Positions 10,294 to 21,538 of a DNA stretch of 64,000 bases are shown in pieces. Where the stretch lies: the NCBI GenBank assembly GCA_008694505.1, contig VZDJ01000046.1, forward strand, positions 3,187,959-3,251,958, written 5' to 3'. A program made the position numbers and the translations under genes. This stretch comes from Cyanoderma ruficeps (Eukaryota > Chordata > Aves > Passeriformes > Timaliidae). The notes under the pieces are model-generated. The model worked only from the letters and a program-made list of their open reading frames with translations. It ran no database searches and was not told the DNA's origin. Within the stretch, counting starts at the first letter, position 1. Each line of letters starts with the position of its first letter.

Positions 10294-11765
10294 CTGGGAG
10301 AATGGCACAGGGAAGGGAAGGACTGAGCTGGCCTCAGCTTCTCAGCTTTTTCCATGTTTTCTGTCTGCTGGCACTGAAACAAGAGAGCAAAGGTTACGGT
10401 GCTGGATGTGAAGACTCAGGGAAAAGAGGCCAAAAATCAGAGTGTCCATCTCCACTCAGGGGGCCAGGCCATCAGGAAAGGGCTGTGGAACAAGGGCTGT
10501 CTTCATGGAAACGTCTGCAAACCCTGTCACTGAAATTCACTTTTGAGAAACAAAATGGGGTTAAAGCAGACAGGAGTTAAATTAAATCACACTTAATGCA
10601 GGGGATTGGTCTTTTCTACTCTGTCTACCACTTATCTCATTCTCTTAGATCCCCAAGTTCATCTCTGTGACAGTGAGAGACTTGAAGAAAGAAAAGACGT
10701 GAAGAAAATTAGTTTTAAATAATTTAAAAGTTATTTAATGTAATTTGCATTTGCATCATTAGTTAAAATTTTCTGATGTTTCCAGTGTCACATAGACCTG
10801 AACCAGCTCTGGATTCAGACAGTTACTGGAAATTTAAGTACCCCTTGGCCTCTTCTGCCAAAAATGTTCTCGTTTTCCAGACTTCAGCAGTGTGCAGCAG
10901 AAGTCTCAGGCATTGTATTTGCAGTGACTGATCTGACACTTGGAAGTACATTAGGTCATCTGGGGTTCATTTTCTGAATGTAGACAGAGCTCTGGGGACC
11001 TACAAGTTAAATGCAATTGCTTTTTAATTACTGACACAGACATTTGAACTATGGGATTATTAAGTACTTGTATTTACATTTTGGAAGTATTTGTTCTAAA
11101 AGCCACGTTGCTTGTAAAAAAAAAAAAAAAAGGGTTTCATNAAAAAAAAAGGTTTCATCAGCAGTTTCTGTGGCTCTGGCCTAAATATTTTTCAGTGTCC
11201 AGTCATTGTCCACCCATGTTTGGGTGTCCACTTTCAGATGCACTCAAAAGGAACAGATTTTTGGGGGGATAAGAATGTCATTCAGCAGCTTGTGAGTATC
11301 TGCTTCCCTTCTCATGCCTGTTAAGACATCTGAAATAAAGACCAGAGGGAGGGAAATACATTTCTCACTGGTTGCTTTAAAAATTTCCTTTTTTTTTTTT
11401 TTTGTTTTCCAGGTCATTTTCCATGGTGTTAGAGAAGACACAGATCACAGGGCCCCACCTCCCACAGTTAAGGGGTTGTTTCTCATTTTTGTGGTGGTGT
11501 CTAACATTAAACAATTCCAGGTTAAGGGCCCTCCAGGGATTTACTTTGTGGCAAAATGAGCCTGTTAGGAGAGCAGTATTCCCTATCCCTCCTTTCCCTT
11601 AAATACAGGCAGTGGAGGAAAATACCCTTCTCAGCCCACCCTGAACTGTTCCCACAGCCAGCACAGCACCCCCCTAGCTGCTGAGGGTTTACAGGGATTT
11701 TTTCTGATATTAATTCATTCCATCTCCTGTGATCTGGGAGGGGTTTTTGTGTAAAAATCACTTAC
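10294..11765 (-). other. gene 1 intron 4
   Basis: It contains an A-run near 11116-11131 and a single undetermined base at 11141 flanked by duplicated sequence. No transposable element recognised. Confidence 0.45.
11141..11141. other. single N between duplicated flanks
   Basis: An A-run followed by GGTTTCAT occurs on both sides of this one N, as expected when two overlapping contig ends were joined without merging. Confidence 0.7.
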
Positions 11766-11850
11766 ATGCTGGAGCGCTTCCCTCTGCCTGAGATCTGCCA
11801 TTTGATAGTCTCCTTGGGGCTCCCCAGCACCACGCTGCCGACTCCTTCCT
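11766..11850 (-). CDS. gene 1, exon 4
   Basis: 85 bases with strong signals on both sides (acceptor CTCTTGCACAG, donor CAT|GTAAGTGAT). In the frame demanded by the next exon it begins with two bases of a split codon, reads 27 codons (containing SPKETIKWQISGRGKRSS) and ends with AT of the split ATG. All three frames are open, so the frame choice depends on the phase of neighbours. Confidence 0.45.
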
Positions 11851-14700
11851 CTGTGCAAGAGAGGAGGCAAAGTCCCTTGGCAGGGCTGCAATTAAATATT
11901 AAAAGCTGATGTGCAAGTGGGGATGGTGCTGAATTGGAGAGCTGGCGCTGAAGAGCGAGGGAGACGAAGCCTCCTCCCTCCTCCTGTCAGCTTTTTGCCA
12001 ATTATTGAGGGCTCATTCCTCCCCATAAAATCACCAGAGAAGTTCAGATCCTGGCTGGGGCACCCACAGCCCTCTAGACCCAAAGCTGGAGTCTGATTTA
12101 GGTGGGAAGCTGCTGGAAGTGTCCCCACCTTGTCTCAGTGGGATGAGCTCCACTGTAAAGGGGATTTTTAAATGATGCTTCTGACATAGGTCGTACACCC
12201 AATACTCCAAACCAGAGAATGTTTTCAATTCAATTTGTGGTTCCCTGGGCTTTGCTGGGCAGTTCCTCCAGGAGCTGCAGGAGAGAACTTCTCTCTGGGA
12301 TGTTAACAGCTCCAGGGAACACACTGCTCCTCCTGGCAAAAATGAAAGGCAGGCCAGGGTCCAGATGAAATGAATTGAAATAATTCACCATAAGGGGGAA
12401 CAGAGGGCAGGGCCCCCTGAGGAGATTTGATTTAGCCAAAATCTAAGTGTGATTAAAGTCGGAGTCTGCCAAAAGTAGCCTCCTCAACCTCTCAAAAAGC
12501 ACCATGGCCACAAAAAGAGCTGCTTTTCACCTAACAATAACTGGGTTACTGTGAAGTTCTCCCTGGGATTTATTCTGCTCACGCTGGAAAGTTGACCAAG
12601 CAGCAAAGCCAGTGCACAAAGGAGAGCGGGTCACTGTGTTGGTTTATAATGAACAAGAAAAGCTGCATTTAACATCAAAAACTGGAAAATAATTTACCCA
12701 GAAACTACTAAGCTAAGCAAGAAACCTTTGAGATGAGAAGCCAGTGAGTCAGGGCAAGGCAGAGATCTGGATAAACAAATGGAGTGTCCATGTCATTGCT
12801 GTAGGAAATAACAGCTTGCACTTCTCCATCTGTCCTGATTCAGCTCTTACTGGAACAAACCTCCTTCCTGAGCTTTTATTTCAGCCTCTGAAACAACTGA
12901 GAAGCACTAATTGTTTTAATTCTTTGTCCTGTGGATAGATACAAGTTTGGCTCCCCATGGTGGACTGTGGTCATGGTGTCAGTTGTGCTCCCTTCAGCAG
13001 TGCCTGAGACCAGCCTGGAGCTGAGCCCTGCCTGTATTCATGCTCAGGTTTGTGCCAGGTGTTCTCCCAGGGTCTCCCTGAACTGATGGACAATTCAGTT
13101 CTTGGAGGACTGTGCAGGATGCCCTGTGCATGGGAATGGGAAATTTGCAGTGACTGCAGCAGCTGCTGGATTATCAAGAGACAAACCTGATGGAGGACAG
13201 AAGGATTTTAATTTTGTGGGCAACCCAAAGCGCTGAAGCTGAGATGCATCCTTGATAGTTATTTATTTTAGTGGAGGAGGATTTGGCTGCCAGAACGAAA
13301 CAATGAGCACTGCAGTCCTTCCAATAGTGTGTAATAGAGGCTGCTAAAAGCCTCGTGAATTATTTGGGGGACTACTGCTCTCCAGCTCCTCTCTCCATAA
13401 AAGGGCTGCATGAAACAATTCCCTGCACAACTCTGAGGAACCCTCACTAGATAAAGCGTGTTTTGAAGCTGTTTTCATCAGGATTACAGAGCCTTAGGCT
13501 GATTCCTCAGCTACTGTCACTGCTGGGGCCTTGCTCATCTCACAGAGATTTCAGCCTTCACCATTAGCTGTGCTCTGGGTTTGCTCTGTTGGAAAGGATC
13601 TGTGGGAAGATGGGAAGGAACTCTTCATGCTAAGATGTTACTGGGAAGAGGGGCCTGAATCACACTGATTTGCCTCCAGGTAGCAAATCAAGGCAGTGGG
13701 GGACTCGTTAGAGGATGGAGGGACTGCATGTACCAGTCCCCAAACAACTTTTCTTCCCAGAACCAAGGAAGGGAAATAATCACTCTTGAAGACTCCTGGG
13801 GTTTGTGTCTTGCCTTGTGAGAAGTTGGAAGAGATACTTTGAAGAAAGTGGAAGCTTTGCAGGGCTGTGATTTTTGAGCTTCAGCAGTTCCCCCAGGTGG
13901 GGGACAAGGGTAAAGAGGTGCTGTGAGGATCATTCAGCACCTCTGTGGTGCCCAAATGCTCTTTCCATCAACTCTTGACATTTTTGGGACACAGATTGTG
14001 TTCTGGATGCTCCGCTCCTGTTCTCCAAGGGAATAAAACAATCCAGCACTGACTGTACCTCTGGAAGGGCCTTTCCAGACATCCTTAAATTAAAAACTGG
14101 TGGCTGAGACAGAAACAGCAGCCAGCCTCAAACGCCTTCTCTGTTTCCTCCAGAAAGGTGGGAACAACCACGTTACGTGTGTCTCTATCCTGATGACACC
14201 TGGACAGAAAAGGCAGCTGGGAGGTTTTAAGGACCCAAGCTTCCTTTTCTCTCCTCTAGTGACAAACAGCCACATCACACCCTTACCCTCAAACAATGGA
14301 GGTTTCCCTGCAGAATATGAGAAGGGTGGTAGAAAGTCCTCCAGATGCTTCCACAGGCAGCAGAGGATGCCACTTCCATGCTTCTCCTTTGGGTCACACC
14401 TTTACCTGTTAGCACCACCTACCCTTCCTGGCCCTGTGATTGCACCCCAGGGCTTTTCCAGGGTAGGGGCTGGAGTTTTATTCCAGGCACTCTGAGGCCT
14501 CACTGTGTGCCCAGGACATCTCTTGACCACCACACTCAGAGCAACGAGCTCTGCTTTTTTTGGGTTTTGTTTGCTACAGTCAGATACTCTGTGGGGAGCA
14601 TCCAGGCTGGAAGGTGAGGTTTGGTGGCTGGTTCCCTGCTGAAGTGCTGAGCTCTCCAGCATGGACATGGACAGGGATGGGCAGTGCTGCCTCATCTTAC
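11851..14700 (-). other. gene 1 intron 3
   Basis: Unique sequence throughout. Open frames seen here lack splice signals. No transposable element recognised. Confidence 0.4.
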
Positions 14701-14746
14701 CTGAGGCCGGCAGAGGGAATACAGGCAGGGAACTTTGAACTGGGAG
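14701..14746 (-). CDS. gene 1, exon 3 (tentative)
   Basis: 46 bases ending at a good donor (TCAG|GTAAGA). The acceptor (CATTAGTAG) has a weak pyrimidine tract. It starts in phase 0 and ends with the single G needed to complete a glutamate codon with exon 4, giving 15 codons (LPVQSSLPVFPLPAS). It is the only segment I found that bridges the phase between the exons at 21470 and 11766, which is its main support. Confidence 0.3.
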
Positions 14747-16195
14747 CTACTAATGGTTAACACAGACAATTATTTCTAGCTGTGTCAAACAGACTGACCT
14801 AAGCCCACAAGAGATTTGTGCTGACCAGACAGGGACAGCACTTTACATAATCACCTCTCCTTTTTTTTTTTAACTCCCCCCTCGAGTTGTATAATGTTGT
14901 TTTGGTAGCTGTATTCCCACTAAAAACCTGTGTGCTCCTCTTTATTTCCTCCCCAGCTTTGCTGCACACAGATACTATACTTGTCAGAGGAGTGTGAGTG
15001 GGGATGGTGGGGTGCAAGCAAGCATAAATCAGTTTGGGTGTGAATAGAGATCTGCTCTTTGTTATAAACAGATTAATGCATAAATGACTTTCTGAAAAAT
15101 ACTGATTGTGATGTTTGTTTCCTCCACATTTGATCCCCAACCAAGGAATTCACAGCAAACCAGCTACAAGCAGTTGAGGGAAGAACCAGATTTTGCACTC
15201 TTTCCAGCACATTCTCTACATTTTTTGGGGGTGAGGAGAGACATTTGCCTGTGTGGCCTCGGGGCTGGATATGTGACTGCACAGCCAGATTTTAATCCTG
15301 CAGCTGAAGGCCCTGGGCAGCTCCAGGGAGATGAAGCTCCCAGAGCCAATTCCTTTCCTCTGGTCTGCTGAGCAGGGCTCTGCACGAGCAGTTTGCTAAG
15401 GATGGGTGCATTAGGGGAGGAAAAATCCTTGCAAAGTCTCTGGTATTGTTTGCTCTCCCTCTCTCAGCCTTCTTCTTCTGGAGACTATCTGGATCCTCAC
15501 ACTCATTTCCATAATTATTGGTTTCATGTTATGTAACTCCAAAAAAAAAATTATCTATCAAATGCACATGTGGAACTAATGGGGCTTATTTGAAAAGACC
15601 TGTCTCTGCATTTGCAGCTGGCACATTTCTTGGTCCATTTTAATGAGATTCCACAGCCCTGGCACGTGCTGGGGAGGGATCCCATGTGTGCTCACCCCGT
15701 GCCCCCTGGGGCTGTGGGGCTCCAGTTTCACCCCAATATGTGGGAACACAAATGCCTGATCTGTGGGAAGCTGCAAGAGCCTTCATGAATGCTTGTTTCC
15801 TTTGAATATTCCCTGATTGCCAGGTTTTCCTTCTGATTTTCTTTCATGCAGGGTGGACAGCTTGGATTTTTTTGGGGGGGAACATTGTAGTTGCTGGATT
15901 TTGTGGTGGCAATTTCCACTCCAAGAAGCCCCAGGCTTCCTCAAGGAAATTAAAAGATGGAAATTTTGAAGTTTTTTGGACTCCACGCTCTCAAGTTCAG
16001 GTGGGGATTGAGTTGCAGAGATGGCCAAGGATGTAGGGCTCAGGGTATGGAGACGTCCCAGGCCAACTCCAGCTCCTGTTTGGCTTCAGCAGGTGAAATG
16101 CAGCAAATCTTGGACTACAGTGGAGCCAGGATGTGACTCTCAGGACATCAGGGTTACCATAGATCCACTCACCACCACAGAGTGTGGGAAATGCT

Positions 16196-16257
16196 GTTCA
16201 TTCTGGACTGTAATGCAGTTCATTCTGGACTGTAATGCAGTTCATTCTGGACTGTAA
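16196..16257. repeat. 22-bp tandem repeat, 2.8 copies
   Basis: The unit GTTCATTCTGGACTGTAATGCA-type (22 bases) is repeated almost without change. The near identity indicates a recent expansion. Confidence 0.9.
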
Positions 16258-16616
16258 GAAATGAAACACTGGTCCTGATACACAGAAAAAGAGAGAAGTT
16301 TTCTGGTGCCCTCAGTTTAGAGTTTTAGGGTCTGATTTTGAGAACAGCACTGGCACAGCCTGTAGGACCTGACAGGGTTTGTGAGTAGATAACATCCTGA
16401 AATGCTGCCCGAATTTGACTGTCTCGTGGTCCATGGGACCAAGCTGAGGGGCAGCAGCAGGTCTGTTTGGTGTTTGATGGTTTTTGGGGTTTGTTTGTGT
16501 GGGGTTACACTCAGACACAGCCTCCACCTCCCCAAGGACCAGAGCTGGCCTCGAGCAATGCCTGGTGATGTCTCTCCTCACCACATCAGAGCATCCCGCT
16601 CTGCATGAAGGAGAAT

Positions 16617-16935
16617 TAGAGATTCATTTAGGTTGGAAAAGGCTTTTGAGAGCATCAAACCCAGCCATTAACCCAGAACTGCCAGGTCCACCACTAAAAT
16701 GTGTCCCCAAGTGCCTCATCTCCATGGCTTTTAAATCTCTCCAGGGATGGTGACCCCACCACTTCCCGGGGCAGCCTGTCTCAGTGCCTGATAATTCTTT
16801 TGGTGAAGAAATTGTTCCAACCACAACCTCCCCTAGTGCAGCTTGAGGCCATTTCCTCTCATCCTATCCCTGTTACCTGGGAGAAGAGACCAACCCCTAC
16901 CTCTCTGCTGCTCCTTCCAGACAGCTGTAGGTCAG
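16617..16935 (-). mobile_element. CR1 LINE, 5'-truncated 3' end
   Basis: Reverse-complement CR1 blocks appear in order: attcatttaggttggaaaag, aacccagaactgccaggtcc, ctccagggatggtgacccc, cagcctgtctcagtgcctga and gaggccatttcctctcatcc. It is a minus-strand copy of a different CR1 subfamily from the one at 1428. Similarity fades after about 16935. Confidence 0.92.
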
Positions 16936-17404
16936 TCCTCTCCCCCATGGCCAGATGCCTCTGTGGGCTCCTCTCAATGCTCACAGCCTCTCGTGGCACA
17001 ACTTCATCCCAGGGCTGTGAGCTCCCCTTCTTAGAGCACGACCCATCTCCCCAAAATGCTGCTGCTTAAACCCTGCTTTGCCCTGCTCCCAGGTGGATTC
17101 TGTGCCCATCCCCATGGCTGTCTCCGTCTGGGGGAATCCTGAGCTGCATCCACCCCTCCTGGATCCGCTGATTGACCGTGGGTCTCCCATGCTGATATTT
17201 GGAAGAGGAACATCAGCTTTGCCCCACACAGCAGGATACGCTGCTGCAACCCTGTCTGTGGGTCAACACCCCAGACTTTCCTGAGTTACTCTCAAAATCA
17301 AATGACCATTCACCCAAATCCCCTTAATTTCTCCCATACCTTTCCATTGGTGTAGGTCACATCCCCTCAGTCTTCACTCACTTATCACAGCAGGGAAACT
17401 GCCT

Positions 17405-17460
17405 GTTTATGTGGACATAAGGAAGAAAAGAAGGGAAAAGAAAGAAAGAAAGGAAGAACT
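17405..17460. repeat. purine-rich simple sequence
   Basis: An imperfect GAAA/GGAA tract of about 50 bases. Confidence 0.6.
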
Positions 17461-20400
17461 GGAGCTACCTTTAATTCTGGATACAATAAGGCAATGCAGC
17501 TAAAAGCTGAGTGACTTTCCTTATGCTGAGTGCTTTGCTCATCCCTTTTCTCAAGGGAAAACCTCATCTTTTCAATCTTTAGTGTACAAACCATCATATC
17601 CTGGCCGTATGAGGCTGCAGTGTCCCTTCGGGCTGATCATGTTTTTATTTCACAAGCTTTTCCCCAGGAAAAGGGGTGATTGCCTGTGATGGTTTTATGA
17701 AAGTGTTTGGAGGTGGATGTTCCTTCCACCCTCTTTCCACCCGGCAAAACGCGAAACCGCAGATTGTTCAGGCTTCAGTTTCTCATTGAAAAGTATCTTT
17801 TTTTATTTCCCCCCTGGGAAGCTCTGAAAATTAAAACCAGCAAAAAATACATTTCTTGTGAGGAGGAAATATTTCCTGGCTGCCTCTGAGACACCACGGG
17901 GGCTCTGTGTGTGGGTGTCTGCAAACTGCACAGTGTGCAAACCCTGTGCTTTTGTACTCTTTGGGCAAATATGGGGCAAAAGCCACACAATATGAGGCAC
18001 ATTCCCTGTTCTGTTTAAAGGCCTGGAGCGTGCACACTGCCCTGACTGATGCTAAAGGAAGGGGAAAGGCAACAGCAGCCTCTCAGCATCCCTGGTAAAC
18101 ATGCCCTTGGGCACAGTTTGCAGTGTATTTTTGTATTTTTGGGTTGTTTGAAAAGAGTGTGAAGGTTTGGTGACCACCACTGTGTATTTTTTTCTTTCTC
18201 TTCCCTGTGCCTGCATTACAAACTCTCGGCAGCACAAACTCTTGTACCCGAAAATGCAGACTCAGAGGAAAGGGAGCAACTCTGGGAGATCTGTCTGAAT
18301 GGCTGTTGCCTGCCAGCCCTGACCACGAGCCTTGCAGGAAAGAGTTGAGAAATCTGCAAAGATCGGCCTGGGGAATGTGAGAGAGGCTGTATCTGGGTGA
18401 GAGGGAGCTGCTCCCCACTGCAGCCAAGGAGCAGCTCAGATCCTGCACCGCTGCACTGCTGCTGAAACCTCGGCAGCAAACCCGGCTTCCCTGGTCTCGG
18501 GAGGAGGAGAATGTGTGTTGCTCCATCGCTCTCAGCTGGGGTCCGGCCCCGAGCGCAGCTGGAGCTCAGCGGGATGCAGGGATGCTGGCAGGGCTGGGGC
18601 ACCTCCCCAGGGCCCGGCTCACACAGCCCCGCTCCATCCTCAGCCTCTCTCCAGCTGGCCAGAGCACTCGGCAGCTGTCACTGCCTCCCTCCTGGTGCTC
18701 CTCGGGCTCAGTTCCCTTCTGGTGCGTGGTTAGGAGCAGGGAAAGGGGTTTGGGCCAGGGGATGGGGAGTGGGGCAGAATTGCATCAGTCTTCCATGTGC
18801 CAGGACTCCAAACTGCTCATGTTAGCCTAAAAAACAGCTTTTTTTTTTTTTCTTCCATCAAGGCTAGTTTGACCTTCAAGATCAGACACCAGATGGAACT
18901 GTAAGATTGAAAGGTGCAGAAGTTTGTTTTATTTTGCAGAGGGCTGCAAGGGCTTGCAGGCTATAGATGAACTGGCTGGGTATCAGTTTTATTTCACTTT
19001 AATGCCTGCAAGTCCTCACTGAGGAGCTGTATTCCTGAATCCTGTGTAATTATGTTGAAGGTCTTCACATGCCAACCTTATGCAACTGTTAAGGAATAGA
19101 TCTGGTTTCATATCTGCATGCATCTTTGCAAAGATGCAAATAAGGAGGAAGCATTTGCATACCAAAGTAGGCTCCAAGTGAGATTTATTCAGCATTATTA
19201 TTATTGTTATTATTAACAGTGGCGTGCTTCTGCGAGTCTCTGGGAGGCAGAAAAGGTAAAAATAAGAGATTGCTTCCAGCTCTTCTGTTTTTTCTGTAAA
19301 TAGATTTGTGAAGCCTGAAACCACCCAGCCTGTGGTGTCACCATTAACTCAAAATACACAAAGTGCTCTGTGGCCACACAGAAATGGTGCACTGAGGGAT
19401 TGGGGGGTGCCCGTGTGCATCCCACAGCTGCCAAGCACAGGGAGCCCCGGGGATGTCCCCACCAGGAGAGAGAGTCTGTCTGCAGCCACGTGTGGACATA
19501 TGGAGTGTGTTGGCAGGCGTGTGCAGCCTGTGCCCTCAGGAGCTTGTCGTGCCTCTGACAAGACAAAAACCTCTCTGGGACATGTGGGCTGTTGATGGAG
19601 AGGAGTCAGCGAGCCCAGAGCACACACAGCACGGGGGAGGGCGGGTTTTCTTTCTGCTCAACCTGATACTGCTGCTGCCAGCATGAGGAACTCGGGGTTA
19701 CCTGTGGACAGATGCTGTGGATGAACCCCCAACTGCAGAGGCTCAAAGCCCCGATTCATTCTCCTTTCTCCTTGCTTGTGGTCCCTTTGCATTTCTGAGC
19801 TTTGTTTCTCTGTTTACAGCCCTGTTCTCTGTCTTGTCTTCGTGCCTGCAGAGGCAAATACTCTAAATAGGGTGTTTGTAATGAGGTTTGCATATTTTCT
19901 ATAATCGATATTGGGTTGTTACAGTTTTTTCACCTCTAAGGACTGCTGTTCACTGCTCCCCTGACATCACAGGGTCCATTGTAAAACAGCCAAGGGTACC
20001 CCAAAGTGCATTTGGGAAGTTTGTCCATTCAAAGAAGGCAGAAAATTGAAAATTGTAGGGTTTGGGGGACATTCAAAGTGTTGTTTCCAGATGGGTCTTT
20101 TGCAAATAGATTTTTTACCATGGGAGTTGTCCTGAACCACCTGCCCACAGTTTGCTTCTGCCTTTGCGTGGACACCTGCACCCACCTGCTCCCCCCGATG
20201 CATCTCAGCTGAGAGAGCACAGGGGACAGAGCCCAAGACATGGCCCCTCTACTGATGCTCAAGGGTCTTGCTTGAAAAGGGATTTGCAGGGACAAGGCAG
20301 AGCCTTTTTCCATGGATGGATCAGTGTTACACACCTCCCTGCTCTCCCTGTACCTGAAGGAGCATTGTGCCAAGCAGAGAGTGGGGAGTAGGAGGTACTA

Positions 20401-21469
20401 GAGCAGCTTAGCTGGTTCAGGGCATAAAATCACCCATGGCAGATGCCCTGAGCCAGCCTCCCAACCACATCCCACTCTGGAAAAGATTTAGAAAGTGAAA
20501 ATACTCTGAAAACATAATTGTAGCTCATTTTAACTTTCTGTGGAGTTTGTTTTCCCAGATCCCCTCACTGCTGTCCCCCCATTTGGCATTTTCCTGCCCA
20601 CAGTTCTCTGCCTGAGTGTGGTGGGCTCCTTGCTGGATGTCTTGATGTTGTGATAGAATCCATTTCCATTCTACCTCTGCACGGTCTTTCCCACTGCGTT
20701 TGCAGTAAGAGATGGAGCGACGGTGTCACACCGGGAGCAATCCCTGTTCTCCACCTTCTGTCGTTGAGGTAGCCAAGGTGTTTCCTACTTCTGCAAAACC
20801 TATTTTTGGACGACGAGCCCACGCGGCCTCCTCCAAGATCACAAGAGGGCGCTTCCACCTCATTTTTTGGGAGCATTTCTTTAGCAGGATTTTCTCTCGT
20901 TTTCACCCCGTCAGCCGTGGAAGGTTGGGTGAAGGTCCTTGGAGCAGGGAACTTGTCTCTGTATGTGTTTGCAAGGCCCTCGGCTGAGGGCAGCTCCATC
21001 CTTGCAGCATCCCCAGAGCTTCACACGGTGCAAATTAAATCATATTTATGTGTATGAAACAGCAATTGTTCCACTTCAGGATCTGGTGGATTTTCAGAGG
21101 ATGTCTCAGAGGATCGCAGCACTGAGATATGTCATTGGTTTTGATTATTCACTGTGAGAAACACAGACATGTCAAGGCATCACTGCTGGCACCCTCCCTG
21201 ACTGTAACAGAACTGACAGATCCAGGGGAAATTTGGTTTAAAAACAAGAGTTAGGAGCCTTTGAAGGGAGGGGGAATTGATTTTTTGCTCACTGCCCCAC
21301 TGGGTGTGGCAGCAGACGGTGTGCAACGAACACATCACACATCTGACATCCCCCCACCAAGGAGGAGACAGAGCAGGTAAAAAAACTGCCAGAGGTTGGG
21401 GAACCTGTCTGAATCCATTTAATCCAGTCCATTTCCTCCCTAGCATGCTTTTCCTGAGAAGGTTGTTAC

Positions 21470-21538
21470 CTGCTGGTGGCCGTGTCCCAGCCACGCACTG
21501 GAGATGGAGAACACAGGAGCCCCTTCCCCCAGGCTGAC
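21470..21538 (-). CDS. gene 1, exon 2
   Basis: 69 bases, 23 codons, phase 0 at both ends. The acceptor GTGCCCTGCAG follows a GT-rich tract and the donor is CAG|GTAACA. The peptide includes VSLGEGAPVFSISSAWLGHG. It joins in frame to the ATG-bearing exon at 24359 and to the tentative exon at 14701. I do not recognise it. Confidence 0.4.

Larger units (their letters stand above)
14747..21469 (-). other. gene 1 intron 2
   Basis: A 6.7-kb stretch holding a 22-bp tandem repeat (16196-16257), a CR1 copy (16617-16935), a purine tract (about 17410-17460) and short ATT repeats near 19195-19216. The GC-richer part near 18490-18720 has no assignable role. Confidence 0.4.
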
